46,119 bases of DNA from Bacteroidia bacterium. Its GTDB lineage: Bacteria; Bacteroidota; Bacteroidia; Bacteroidales; Paludibacteraceae. The notes beneath the pieces were generated by a model. That model worked only from the letters and a program-made list of their open reading frames with translations. It was not told the DNA's origin and searched no databases. The stretch spans positions 1-46,119 of the forward strand of contig SAAO01000036.1 in assembly GCA_009929375.1 (NCBI GenBank), given 5' to 3'. The position numbers were made by a program, and so were the translations under genes. Of this stretch, positions 9,038-18,627 are shown piece by piece (position 1 is the stretch's first letter; every line of letters starts with the position of its first letter).

Positions 9038-9600
9038 ATAATTTAGTAAAACTTAAAAGCATTTTAAACGGTTTTTTATTCACTTGCTATATTTTTTTTT
9101 TTTGTATAAATTTCAAAATAATCCGGATTAATTGTTTATTAGCCTTAAAAACAGAGATTTGAGTGTGTGACTGTAAAATGTGACTTTGATATTTTTTTTT
9201 GAATAAAAGTCAGGAATATTGCTGTATAAAGCAATCTGAGCAATGTAAACTCGCGTTTTTAAATTTTTTCAGACTTTGAAATTCGAGAATTTTAGTTATC
9301 AACAAAATAACGTATGTAGTATTTGTTCCTTAAAATAAAAAGTAATAATTACTTTTACAAATTATATATTTTTTTCTTACAACTAATTCTCTTTGAGCTT
9401 AGATAGTTGCTCTAAGCCAAATTCAACACTTTATATTCTCATAAATTTATAGTTAATATGTATATGTATTTAATTATAAGAAATTTAATTCAAAAATTAG
9501 TTTCGAATAAATATTGATTTTATAATGATAAAGTGTCGTTATATCGATAAAAAACAATAAGTTTGTAATCAATCAATACTTTTTTTCTCATATTTTCTAT
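9038..9600. other. very AT-rich spacer without recognised genes
   Basis: About 560 bases, mostly A/T runs, between the divergent histone H1-like and dehydratase genes. I found no open frame with family features and no tandem array. It may hold regulatory sites or curved DNA; nothing more specific can be supported. Confidence 0.5.
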
Positions 9601-9608
9601 TATCTTTG
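9601..9608 (+). promoter_or_regulatory. -7 box upstream of the sugar-nucleotide dehydratase
   Basis: TATCTTTG, an exact TAnnTTTG match, about 103 bases before the ATG at 9712, implying a leader of roughly 95 nt. No TTTG at the -33 spacing. Confidence 0.5.
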
Positions 9609-9711
9609 CATCCGGTTGCAAAAATTCAGTTTGTAATAACTAATTTAAATTGTATCATTGCAACTTTAGTGTTGAAAAATAACTGTTTCTGTTACATTTT
9701 AAGTTTACAAT

Positions 9712-11640
9712 ATGAAAAGTTTTCAGTTTTTCTTACGGGGATTCTTCAGCAGAGTTCTGAAAATTTCTTTGCGTCATCGACATTTGGTCCTCGAAGTGGA
9801 TCTCATTTTAAGTTTGTTAGCATTTATCTTTGCCGGATTTGTACAAACAAGATACAACGGGTTAACAGCCGGTTTAAGTGATCTTTGGCTGGCTGGTATT
9901 GTGTATATAATTGTATGTGGATTGTTTTTTCTGCTTTTCAAGTCATACAGAGGGTTAAACCGCTATTCGCATTTTATGGAAATGTGGCGCCTGTACGCTT
10001 CTGTTTTGGGCGCAGGTTTGGTCTTATATATTACACTGGGTCATATGGCTATTATGACTTATCCTTTCTTTTTTACTCTGATCGTTCTTCTCAGCAATAT
10101 TTTTCTGCTCTTTTTTGTGCGCTTCCTTGTTGTGCTTATTTTTAATTATAGTATGACTTATGTAGGAAATTCGTTCAAGAATGCTTTTATTTTTGGTACC
10201 GAACCTCATAGTATAGCCATCGCACAATGGCTCAATAAAAGCGGAAACAGAAAATATCAGGTGCGTGGATTCTTAAGTCCGAATCCGAATACCCACAAAA
10301 CCCGTATTTCAGATTTACCTGTATTTTACAGTGGACTGGAATTCCCTGACTGGATTTTTCGCAAACATGAGATATCTGTAATTATTTTCCCTGATTATGA
10401 TACTGTAAAACGGGAAAAAATATTTATCGATAAACTTATTCATGCCGGAATTCAGTTGCTTGTTCGACCACCTTTTGAGGGGCTTACCGAAGAGGGACAG
10501 GCTCCAATGCGAATAAAACCCATACAACTCGAGGATTTGCTGGGACGCGAAGAGATTAAAATCAACATGGAGCAAATTGCTTCTCAAACCAATGGAAAAA
10601 CTATTCTGGTTACCGGAGGGGCAGGCTCAATTGGCAGTGAGCTGATACGTCAGTTGGCACGCTTTAATCCGGGTCATATAGTGATATTCGACTCCGCAGA
10701 AACTCCGCTTCATAATTTACGCCTTGAACTTGAAGTGAAGTTTCCCGATCTGAAATTTACAGCGGTCATTGGCGACATGCGTCAGCGACCGAGACTGGAG
10801 TATATTTTCCGCGATTTCAAACCTGAGATTATTTTCCATGCTGCTGCTTATAAACATGTGCCATTGATGGAAGAAAATCCATGTGAAGCCATTATGACCA
10901 ATGTGTATGGTACTAAAATGCTGAGCAAACTGGCATTGGAGAATGAAGTGGAAAGTTTTGTGATGATTTCGACCGATAAGGCCGTGAACCCAACAAATGT
11001 GATGGGTGCTTCTAAGCGCATTGCCGAAATTTTCATTCAATCACTTGCCCGCAAAGCACAACGCGAGGGCATGATTACACGTTTTGTAACAACACGCTTT
11101 GGTAATGTGCTTGGATCGAATGGTTCCGTAATTCCACACTTCCGTAAGCAAATTGAAAATGGAGGTCCGGTAACAGTTACACATCCTGAGATTATTCGTT
11201 ATTTTATGACTATCCCCGAAGCTTGTCGCCTTGTAATGGAAGCAGCTTCGTTTGGCAGGTCTGGCGAAATTTATGTCTTTGATATGGGCCAACCCGTAAA
11301 AATTGCGACTTTAGCACGTCGTATGATAGAAATGGCCGGATTAGTACCCGATAAAGATATTGAAATTGTATATACAGGACTTCGTCCGGGTGAAAAGTTA
11401 TACGAAGAACTACTCAACGATAAAGAAAAAACACTGCCTACCAGTCACGAAAAAATTACGGTGGCTCAGGTTCGCGAATACGATTTCGAAGATGTTCGGG
11501 AGCAGATACTCTATATGATTGAGCAAGCCGAAAAGGTAAATGTAATGGCAACAGTTAGTGCTATGAAGGCTCTTGTTCCTGAGTTTATTAGTAAGAATTC
11601 GCCTTACGAAGAGCTTGACAGAAAGAAGGTGACAGCTTAA
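9712..11640 (+). CDS. membrane-anchored nucleotide-sugar 4,6-dehydratase (WbpM/CapD/FlaA1 family)
   Basis: 642 aa, full length for long-form members. Four or five membrane helices occupy about residues 25-150, followed by a CoA-binding-like Rossmann segment (about 155-280). The extended SDR domain has the NAD motif TGGAGSIGSE (about 300-310), YKHVP, and the catalytic STDKAVNPTNVMGASK (about 420-435), where Met replaces the usual Tyr as in this family. It would convert UDP-GlcNAc to a 4-keto-6-deoxy sugar for surface polysaccharide. It lies upstream of, but not in, the main glycan operon. Its own promoter box precedes it. Confidence 0.9.
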   Translation: MKSFQFFLRGFFSRVLKISLRHRHLVLEVDLILSLLAFIFAGFVQTRYNGLTAGLSDLWLAGIVYIIVCGLFFLLFKSYRGLNRYSHFMEMWRLYASVLGAGLVLYITLGHMAIMTYPFFFTLIVLLSNIFLLFFVRFLVVLIFNYSMTYVGNSFKNAFIFGTEPHSIAIAQWLNKSGNRKYQVRGFLSPNPNTHKTRISDLPVFYSGLEFPDWIFRKHEISVIIFPDYDTVKREKIFIDKLIHAGIQLLVRPPFEGLTEEGQAPMRIKPIQLEDLLGREEIKINMEQIASQTNGKTILVTGGAGSIGSELIRQLARFNPGHIVIFDSAETPLHNLRLELEVKFPDLKFTAVIGDMRQRPRLEYIFRDFKPEIIFHAAAYKHVPLMEENPCEAIMTNVYGTKMLSKLALENEVESFVMISTDKAVNPTNVMGASKRIAEIFIQSLARKAQREGMITRFVTTRFGNVLGSNGSVIPHFRKQIENGGPVTVTHPEIIRYFMTIPEACRLVMEAASFGRSGEIYVFDMGQPVKIATLARRMIEMAGLVPDKDIEIVYTGLRPGEKLYEELLNDKEKTLPTSHEKITVAQVREYDFEDVREQILYMIEQAEKVNVMATVSAMKALVPEFISKNSPYEELDRKKVTA

Positions 11641-11649
11641 TATTGTTTG

Positions 11650-11677
11650 TTTCGTGTTTCGTGTTTCGTGTTTCGTG
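11650..11677. repeat. four perfect copies of TTTCGTG
   Basis: A 7-bp unit repeated four times, 10 bases after the dehydratase stop codon. Three copies of the same unit occur inside the SpoIID-like gene at 26754-26774, so it is a dispersed word rather than a local slippage product. Confidence 0.9.
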
Positions 11678-11750
11678 TTGATTGGTTGATATTAGTTAGT
11701 TGACATACCGGTCGGGAAATTATTATATTGTAAATTGTACATACCTTTAT

Positions 11751-12446
11751 ATGGTTTTATATTTGATTCCCACTTCGTTGGGTGAAACTGATTTAGACAG
11801 AATTTTGCCGGCTTACAATAATGAAATTGTAAACCGGCTCGATTTTTTTATTGTGGAAGATGTGCGCACAGCCCGTCGTTTCCTCAAAAAAATAAATCCT
11901 GCTACTGATATTGATAGTAAGACATTTTATGTGCTTAATCAGCATACGCGACCTGAAGAAATTGCCGGTTTTCTGAAACCGCTGAGCGAGGGTAGGGAAG
12001 TAGGGGTAATTTCTGAAGCCGGTTGTCCTGCCATTGCTGACCCCGGAGCTGATGTTGTAGCTATTGTGCAGGAAAAAGGTTTTAAAGTTGTTCCATTGGT
12101 TGGTCCATCGTCTATTCTGCTGGCATTGATGGCTTCTGGCTTCAACGGACAGAGCTTTGCCTTCAATGGTTATTTACCTGTGCAGCCTGCCGACAGAACA
12201 AAAGCCATTAAGCGCCTCGAAAATCGCGCGCACAGCGAAAAACAATCACAGATATTCATCGAAACACCTTATCGCAACATGAAAATGTTGGAGGATATTC
12301 TCGCAGTATGTCAGCCCGCTACACGTCTTTGTATTGCTGCCGATATAACGCTCGAAACTGAATTTATCCGCACCAAAACTATTCGTGACTGGAAAAAACA
12401 ACTTCCTGATCTGAATAAACGGCCTTGTATATTTATTTTGTATTGA
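11751..12446 (+). CDS. SAM-dependent methyltransferase, RsmI-like tetrapyrrole methylase fold
   Basis: 231 aa from the ATG at 11751; an upstream TTG at 11700 would add 17 residues with no family character. Motifs of the tetrapyrrole methylase/RsmI family are present: LYLIPTSLGE at the N-terminus (usual IPTPIGN), SEAGCPAIADPG (about 85-96) and VGPSSILLALMASG (about 112-125). True RsmI 2'-O-methylates C1402 of 16S rRNA. This is the Bacteroidetes short paralog type, so the exact substrate is uncertain. A terminator follows. Confidence 0.8.
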   Translation: MVLYLIPTSLGETDLDRILPAYNNEIVNRLDFFIVEDVRTARRFLKKINPATDIDSKTFYVLNQHTRPEEIAGFLKPLSEGREVGVISEAGCPAIADPGADVVAIVQEKGFKVVPLVGPSSILLALMASGFNGQSFAFNGYLPVQPADRTKAIKRLENRAHSEKQSQIFIETPYRNMKMLEDILAVCQPATRLCIAADITLETEFIRTKTIRDWKKQLPDLNKRPCIFILY

Positions 12447-12459
12447 AGAGCGGATAATT

Positions 12460-12500
12460 AAAAAAGGGTTTATTGAAAATGATTCAATAAACCCTTTTTT
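12460..12500. terminator. bidirectional terminator between convergent genes
   Basis: Perfect 18-bp arms 12460-12477 and 12483-12500 with a 5-nt loop; six A before and six T after make it functional on both strands. It separates the methylase gene from the VIT-domain gene. Confidence 0.9.
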
Positions 12501-12547
12501 ACTCTCCCAAATATAGTGCTAAAGAATTGTTTTCTATGTTTTATGCC

Positions 12548-14647
12548 CTATTTTTTAATAAGCCTTAAAGTAATAATTTCTTTGTTTGATTTTAGTTTCA
12601 GAATATAAACACCCGATTGAGCTTGCATGCCATTATGCATCAATCCATTCCATTTCAGAATGTTTTTACCAGTGCTTAGTCCTGAAGTCTCAAATTTGTA
12701 TACCTCAGCACCATTTAAATTGTAAATACATATTTCGGATATGTCGTCAGGATTTTCACAGTTGAACTCTACCGAAAGTTCGTTTACAAAAGGATTTGGA
12801 TATGCTTTTAACGAGAAAGTATTTTCAGCAGGAGAAATTACATTTACGTAGTCCGATTCATCAACACAATCCTCACAATAATAGATTTTATTTTCCAGAC
12901 AAAGAAATGCAGTATAAGTTGACAAAACACGATTTTTGACACTGTTGTAAATTATCTCATTTACAGTATTGTTTGAGTAATTCGACTTTTCAAGCGATTT
13001 AATAAACTGTCCTGTCCATATTTTATGAATCGATGAGTCTCCGTTTATACTTTGCTGATCGTAAATCGTAATGGTTTTTGAAAATGGTTTGCTGTTATAA
13101 AGTCCTGAGAACTCAATAATAAACGGAAAAGTACCATTAAATTTTCCTGTCTGTCGTATGATGTCGTTAAATGAAACCGATTGATCCTCCGTGATATTAT
13201 ACCTGCTGTAACAGAAGCCGGTTTCTAATTTTGTATGCAAATCGAACGAAGTAAAAATGCCGTTTGTGTTTTTAATAGCGGCAGCTATAACACCAGATTG
13301 ACTAAAACCATCACGCACACGCTGATAAGTTCCACCGGTAATTTTTGCTAAGTTCTGATAAAAATATTCATTCCCACTGAAATTTGTACCATTTATGTAA
13401 TAGTAATTGTAGTTCTGACTCTGATAATCAGCAATGTGGAAACTGATCTTCTTGGCAGACATGTTTGTAATGTCGTTAATAAGATTATTGGCAACAGCAT
13501 AGGCTCCATATTGAGAGGAATTTGAAACAAGCAGTATTATCCCTTCGTTGCCATTCTTTTTTATAAAATCCACACCATTGCTAATCAACGAAGTCAGATT
13601 ACTATAGTTGCTTATGTTATTATTCAGAGTTTGAAATGCCTGATTAATATTTTCCAAACTGGCCGATTGCCACTTTTCACTACTTCGGGCTATGCTCATA
13701 TTCGAAAACATAACTACAAAAGAGTCCTTTGTACCAAGTTTCGATAAAAGTTCAGTTTTCAGGTTGTTGATAATTGTCGTATTTACCAGTCCGGTATTTG
13801 CAATATCGTAATCGAGCAGAACAGCTATCTTTTTACCAGAAACTTCGTCCAGAAAATTCGATGGGGAGAATGCAAGCTGATAAACGCCTTCGTTTCCATT
13901 ACTTGTTTTTGAGAAAAATATTCCACTGGGTTGATTGAGTGTGTAAGCAACTTTTATATCTGAATTGTATAAGGTCGATGGAACTTCCACTTGTTTATAA
14001 TCGCCATATTCAATATCAGTTTTATTCTTTATTACAGCAGTAGGGAAATTACTAATAAAAGGAGTAGAAGCAATTAGGTTCTCTTTCATTAGTATCTGAA
14101 ATTTATAAACCGGAACCGACGAAGTCTTAAGTATATTTACTGGCAAACTTGCATAAATTTTATCATCACCCATTTCAACAGGAACAAGATAGGTAATTTT
14201 TACCTTACGTGTTGAATTTCCAACCATTGGGAAAATTCGTAAGCTATATTGAGTTTCGTTCTCTTTTGTAAGAATTGAGGGATCTTTTCTGCGTTTTACA
14301 ATATCTTCGTAGATTGAAGAAGCTGACCACCTGTCCATGATAATTGCTTTGGAAATATCCTCGCCAATCCACAACCACGAATCGGTCACAATTGCATTTT
14401 GCGGGAGCTCGAAGTCTAATACAACTTCAACCGAATCGTTCTGATTAAAATTAGTTCCCCGTGCTGAAAAGGTAAGATAAAGGCCATACTCCATAAACAA
14501 ACCTTTGGGCGAAACAGACAATGTCGCCTCTTCAATAGTACCCATGTATGAGTACCATGAATTACGGGCATCGGAGACAGTCAACTGATTATAACAAAAA
14601 GCTAATGAGCTTTGTAACAAAAGAAGGAGGGTAATTAGTTTTTTCAT
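12548..14647 (-). CDS. VIT-domain cell-surface protein with T9SS sorting domain
   Basis: 699 aa. A signal peptide (about 1-18) is followed by a vault/inter-alpha-trypsin (VIT) domain (about 20-165; NAIVTDSWLWIGE and IYEDIVKRRKDPS are diagnostic). Next comes a von Willebrand A-like region (about 270-420) in which the usual DxSxS metal site reads DYDIA, so metal-dependent adhesion is doubtful. The last 80 residues (AYPNPF... to LIKK) are a type A T9SS sorting domain, so it should cross the outer membrane by type IX secretion and be anchored or released. Partner unknown. It has its own promoter. Confidence 0.88.
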   Translation of the reverse strand: MKKLITLLLLLQSSLAFCYNQLTVSDARNSWYSYMGTIEEATLSVSPKGLFMEYGLYLTFSARGTNFNQNDSVEVVLDFELPQNAIVTDSWLWIGEDISKAIIMDRWSASSIYEDIVKRRKDPSILTKENETQYSLRIFPMVGNSTRKVKITYLVPVEMGDDKIYASLPVNILKTSSVPVYKFQILMKENLIASTPFISNFPTAVIKNKTDIEYGDYKQVEVPSTLYNSDIKVAYTLNQPSGIFFSKTSNGNEGVYQLAFSPSNFLDEVSGKKIAVLLDYDIANTGLVNTTIINNLKTELLSKLGTKDSFVVMFSNMSIARSSEKWQSASLENINQAFQTLNNNISNYSNLTSLISNGVDFIKKNGNEGIILLVSNSSQYGAYAVANNLINDITNMSAKKISFHIADYQSQNYNYYYINGTNFSGNEYFYQNLAKITGGTYQRVRDGFSQSGVIAAAIKNTNGIFTSFDLHTKLETGFCYSRYNITEDQSVSFNDIIRQTGKFNGTFPFIIEFSGLYNSKPFSKTITIYDQQSINGDSSIHKIWTGQFIKSLEKSNYSNNTVNEIIYNSVKNRVLSTYTAFLCLENKIYYCEDCVDESDYVNVISPAENTFSLKAYPNPFVNELSVEFNCENPDDISEICIYNLNGAEVYKFETSGLSTGKNILKWNGLMHNGMQAQSGVYILKLKSNKEIITLRLIKK

Positions 14648-14662
14648 GATATAGATTTTTTA

Positions 14663-14694
14663 CAAATGTATACAATCTAAATCAGTTAAACAAT
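14663..14694 (-). promoter_or_regulatory. promoter of the VIT/T9SS gene
   Basis: Minus strand: ATTG (14691-14694), 20-nt spacer, TACATTTG (14663-14670). The -7 box is an exact match; the -33 keeps TTG. The start codon is 16 bases downstream of the -7 box, so the leader would be very short. Confidence 0.5.
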
Positions 14695-14755
14695 AATATC
14701 AGAAGTTTTTTTAAGTAAATTTTTATTCTGCTATATAGTGCTGAGTTGTATGCAT

Positions 14756-15559
14756 CTATAGAGTATTACCGATTAATATATTGGCGTTTATCCGTTTTCT
14801 TTCTCTATCAAATATCCAGCCCCATTTATTGAAGTAACGAATCATATTTATAATATGTATCCATAGCATTTTCGGGCTCGAATATGAACTCTGAGCATGG
14901 TGGTGTACAATAGCAACTTCTGGGTAAAAGATTGTTTTGAAATGCTGGTGAATACGGCGGGTAAGATCAATATCTTCAGGATACATAAAAAAGCGTTCGT
15001 CAAATATTCCGGTTACTTTCAGTGCCTCAGTTCTTAGAAACATAAAGCAACCTGAAAGGTAAGGTACGTTCATTATCCTGTTGTAACCGCTCTCACGGAG
15101 TTCGAATTTTCTCATCCGTTTATCTCTTACATTTTTCTGCAGAAACCGCCTGAAAATAAGATCTGTTGGAGTAGGAAGCAATTTGCAGAGGTATTGAAGA
15201 TCACCATTCGGATAAAATACTTTAGGCATTAAATGTCCAACATCCGGATGGTTTTCCATATATGTGACAATAGTTTTCAAAATTTCCGGTTCGAAGCTGA
15301 TATCCGGATTTACAACTAAATGATATGGAGTATTCTTAGCAATTGATTTTCTTAAAGCAATGTTATGAGCTTTACCATACCCCAGATTACAGTTATTGAA
15401 TATGTAATTTGCATTTAGTTTTCCAAAATCTTTATTCTCTTTTGGCGAATTATCAATAAGAAAGATTTCCGATACAAGACCTGAATTCTGCAATATTTCT
15501 ACAAGAGGACTTATATCGGAAATAGTATGTTTGTAAATTACAATAGAAACGTTTAGCAT
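14756..15559 (-). CDS. glycosyltransferase family 2 (rhamnosyltransferase-like)
   Basis: 267 aa. GT-A fold: VSIVIYKHT at the start, NCNLGYGKAHNIAL (about 57-70), the DXD-like NPDIS (about 85), and an ED motif (MYPEDIDLTRR, about 192-202). It resembles WbbL-type rhamnosyltransferases. It is last in the polysaccharide operon, and its start overlaps the stop of the preceding gene by 7 bases, indicating coupling. Donor sugar uncertain. Confidence 0.85.
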   Translation of the reverse strand: MLNVSIVIYKHTISDISPLVEILQNSGLVSEIFLIDNSPKENKDFGKLNANYIFNNCNLGYGKAHNIALRKSIAKNTPYHLVVNPDISFEPEILKTIVTYMENHPDVGHLMPKVFYPNGDLQYLCKLLPTPTDLIFRRFLQKNVRDKRMRKFELRESGYNRIMNVPYLSGCFMFLRTEALKVTGIFDERFFMYPEDIDLTRRIHQHFKTIFYPEVAIVHHHAQSSYSSPKMLWIHIINMIRYFNKWGWIFDRERKRINANILIGNTL

Positions 15560-16323
15560 CGTACCTTGTAGTTTTTCAGTGTGTTAAACTGATTTATCTT
15601 TCTGAGGTTTTTCATTATTACAGTTTGAAAGCCTCCAATCTTGTTTATTTTGATGGCTTTATAATCCTCAATGCTTTTTCTGACTATATTTTTAAACGAA
15701 CGATTGCTTACTCCACCAATTTCCATTTTCACCATAATAGTAGGTAAAAAGGCTTTTGAAACTTCAGGAATCTGAAAAATACGCAAAATAAATTCGTAGT
15801 CTGAAGATATTCTGAAATTTTCGTTGTATAAGCCGTATTTTTCATACACTTCGCGTTTGCAATACAAAGTGGGGTGAGGGGGCATCCAGCCAAATCTCAG
15901 ACAACCAGGGTTGTACACATTGCTTTTCCAGTAGCGAATGGTCTTTCTGATATCTCCTTCTTTCGATTGATATACAATATTGCCGTATACCACATCCGTC
16001 TTTTTTATGTTGAAGCAGTTTACTACTCTCGAGATTACGTGAGGATTTGTAAATGTATCGTCAGAGTTCAGAAAACCAATAATATCACCTGTCGCCAGTT
16101 TGATACCTTTATTTAAAGCATTGTAAATGCCATTGTCTTTCTCGGAAATAATTTTTGAAATTCTTCCGTTGTTTTTATTTACAATTTCGAGTGTGTCGTC
16201 GGTTGAACCACCATCAATAATAATATGTTCAATATCAGTGTAGTCCTGCATTGCAACAGAGTCAATAGCCCGTTGAATACTTCGTGCGCTATTGTAAGTA
16301 GCAGTTATAATGGATACTTTCAT
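15553..16323 (-). CDS. glycosyltransferase family 2 (WcaE-like)
   Basis: 256 aa. N-terminal VSIITATYNS, then IIDGGSTDDT (about 37-46), EKDNGIYNALNKG (about 61-73) and the DXD site NSDD (about 86). This pattern is typical of WcaE-like GT2 enzymes that add one sugar to a lipid-linked unit in the cytoplasm. It overlaps the next gene by 7 bases; an 88-base gap separates it from the gene before it. Confidence 0.87.
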   Translation of the reverse strand: MKVSIITATYNSARSIQRAIDSVAMQDYTDIEHIIIDGGSTDDTLEIVNKNNGRISKIISEKDNGIYNALNKGIKLATGDIIGFLNSDDTFTNPHVISRVVNCFNIKKTDVVYGNIVYQSKEGDIRKTIRYWKSNVYNPGCLRFGWMPPHPTLYCKREVYEKYGLYNENFRISSDYEFILRIFQIPEVSKAFLPTIMVKMEIGGVSNRSFKNIVRKSIEDYKAIKINKIGGFQTVIMKNLRKINQFNTLKNYKVRC

Positions 16324-16411
16324 TAAATGAAAAAGTTGAAGAAGATGTATGATATAAATAAACGGTGTACTTGATATTTTTATTGTCTAAAATGAGATCA
16401 ATAATAGTACT

Positions 16412-17491
16412 TTATTTGTGTGAAAAAGCATCGACATATAATTCAATAGTTTTTTTATAGGTTTTTTCCCAACTGTATTGTGATGCGTTGTCAATACCAT
16501 CTGATACAATTTGTTTACGTTTCGTTGCATCGTTAAGGTTTAATTCAATCATATTTGCAATTTTCTGAACGTTGAAGGACTCAAACATTAATGGATTATT
16601 ACCTGCAACTTCTTTTGTAGCACCTGATTTGTAGGCAATTACAGGACACCCTGCTTTTTGTGCTTCAATAATTGGAATCCCGAAACCTTCATATTCTGAT
16701 GGATATAAAAGGCAGTATGCAAAGTTGTATAAAATATTGAGTTCTGAGTCAGATAGATGCAAAAAGTGATAATATGGCTGGTTCCTATTTTCGGATTTAA
16801 ACTGCTGAATTTCATTTTTACTTAATGGCCCTCCACCAACAATCACAAGAGGTTTGTTGATTTCATGTGATATATTAATCGCTATTTCAAATCTTTTATA
16901 TTCATCCCGGCTACCTACAAATAATAAATATTCGTATGGGTTTATGTTTTGGTAATTAAATTCTGATTTATCAGTCAGCGGAAAATAATTATCTGATACA
17001 CCATTGTATATTACATGTATTTTTTCCGGATAAATATCAGGAAGCAATTTTAGTAAGTCTTTTTTTGTGTTTTCAGAAACACAGATTATATAATCAGAGT
17101 TTCTTATTGCTCTGAATTTTTGGAAACTGTGTATGTACTTTTTTAGTCCTTTTCTATATAATTCGTATGTGAAATCGTGAACCGTTGTAATATTAATTGC
17201 ACTTTTATTTTTTGAGATACGATAGTAACTGGAGTGAAAAATAAAGTTATTTTGTTCTTTTATTTTTGGATTAAAATATCGCTTAAGTTTATTCCAGTTT
17301 TCTGTTTTTTTATTTGCAGAGGCAATATCAAGTTTTTTTCTGAAAATATTACTGCTGCAATTTGTATACTCAATGAATTCTGTTGTTACACCTTTTTCTT
17401 CTAACAGTCTTTTGGTAAGCTCATACCAAACAACTGAAATTCCACCTGATTTTTGGATAGAGTAAATTATATTATCGTAAATAATTTTCAT
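16412..17491 (-). CDS. glycosyltransferase, GT4 type
   Basis: 359 aa. GT-B fold: N-terminal domain with GGISVVWYEL; C-terminal donor domain with FVGSRDEYKRF (about 190) and the EX7E motif in PSEYEGFGIPIIEAQKAGCPVIAY (about 262-285), typical of retaining GT4 mannosyl- or glucosyltransferases. Cytoplasmic. Only 12 bases separate it from the upstream glycosyltransferase gene, so the two are in one operon. Confidence 0.87.
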   Translation of the reverse strand: MKIIYDNIIYSIQKSGGISVVWYELTKRLLEEKGVTTEFIEYTNCSSNIFRKKLDIASANKKTENWNKLKRYFNPKIKEQNNFIFHSSYYRISKNKSAINITTVHDFTYELYRKGLKKYIHSFQKFRAIRNSDYIICVSENTKKDLLKLLPDIYPEKIHVIYNGVSDNYFPLTDKSEFNYQNINPYEYLLFVGSRDEYKRFEIAINISHEINKPLVIVGGGPLSKNEIQQFKSENRNQPYYHFLHLSDSELNILYNFAYCLLYPSEYEGFGIPIIEAQKAGCPVIAYKSGATKEVAGNNPLMFESFNVQKIANMIELNLNDATKRKQIVSDGIDNASQYSWEKTYKKTIELYVDAFSHK

Positions 17492-17503
17492 AGATTAAAT
17501 ATG

Positions 17504-18574
17504 CTAGTTGTTAACTGCTTTATGAAATATATCAGCTGCACTTTTATCAGAATAGTGCTTTTCAAAGAGTAGTCGGCTTGCCTGTTTAAGTTCATACAAA
17601 TTATCAGATTCTGAGATGTTTTGTATCGCCATTTTAAATTCTTCGATATTATTACATCTGAACACTGATTGGTTATTCGTTTCGTAACCTTCGAGAGCCT
17701 CATCAGAAGCTGCTATTACGCAACCATACATCAAAGCTTCTGCAATCTTCACCTTCATTCCTGCTCCTTCAAAAATTGGTGAAATAACACACATTGACTT
17801 AAAGTAATACTCTTCCAAATTATCGGAAGTACCAATAACAGTGATTCTATCACTTTCGAATTCAGTTCTTTTTGTTTCAAAATCTTTTCCGATAATAGTA
17901 AGCTGAATGCTTTTATCCAGAACAGTCATTACATTATCAATAAACCATTTTACTGAAATGTAATTTGAACGGTTAAGTGAACCTACGAAAAGAAGCGACT
18001 TATTTTGTTTATTATCAGATCTATATTTTTCAATCATGTCGCCCCACGCATAAGTTGAATTCAGTGTTATTGGTACGATAAACTCTGGCTGTATAGAATA
18101 AATAGTCTCTAACCGGTCCTGATCTCTTTTGTTTAAACAGATTGAACTATGTGAGTATTTGAGCGATAAGCTTTCATTGTACTTGCATAGCCAACTGTAA
18201 AGATACTTGTTAGCAGATTTTCCAAATCTGACATCTAAGTAATCAATTTCTACATTATGAAAAAACACTATTGTTTTAAGTCCTTTTCTTTTGTACAAAA
18301 ATTTCACCAATCTTCCTAAAAGTGATGTATCAAAGAACACAATGTCGGGCTTAGTGCGATTAATTCTGTTGATGATTTTTACAAAGGCAATTATTGAAAA
18401 CGGTGGGAACAATAAAAAAACTGAAGAAATTACTTTTTCTATTTTATTGCTGTTAATGACAAAAGTATCTGTTTCACCTAATTCAGAAAGAAGTCTGAGA
18501 TTTCTAAGTGAGCACACAGACCCTCCTGAGTAATTTGCATTTATATCATTTAAAGTAATAAAAAGACTTCTCAT
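17504..18574 (-). CDS. glycosyltransferase, GT1/GT4-like
   Basis: 356 aa. It starts MRSLFITLNDIN with a glycine-rich acceptor-side loop (SGGSVCSLRNL) and has a donor-side region LFVGSLNRSNYISVKWF (about 195) and GAGMKVKIAEALMYGCVIAA (about 270-290). This fits the GT-B fold used in exopolysaccharide clusters. Codon use is AT-rich like its neighbours. The exact sugar is unknown. Confidence 0.82.
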   Translation of the reverse strand: MRSLFITLNDINANYSGGSVCSLRNLRLLSELGETDTFVINSNKIEKVISSVFLLFPPFSIIAFVKIINRINRTKPDIVFFDTSLLGRLVKFLYKRKGLKTIVFFHNVEIDYLDVRFGKSANKYLYSWLCKYNESLSLKYSHSSICLNKRDQDRLETIYSIQPEFIVPITLNSTYAWGDMIEKYRSDNKQNKSLLFVGSLNRSNYISVKWFIDNVMTVLDKSIQLTIIGKDFETKRTEFESDRITVIGTSDNLEEYYFKSMCVISPIFEGAGMKVKIAEALMYGCVIAASDEALEGYETNNQSVFRCNNIEEFKMAIQNISESDNLYELKQASRLLFEKHYSDKSAADIFHKAVNN

Positions 18575-18627
18575 CGCTTTTCTATTTTCGACTATACTAA
18601 CTTAATACGCAAAAGACCTGTTATAAA

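Noticed and set aside
8782-9162. 126-aa plus-strand frame beginning at a TTG
   Set aside because: It is antisense to the histone H1-like gene and runs on into AT-rich spacer encoding Phe/Ile/Leu runs; no family features.
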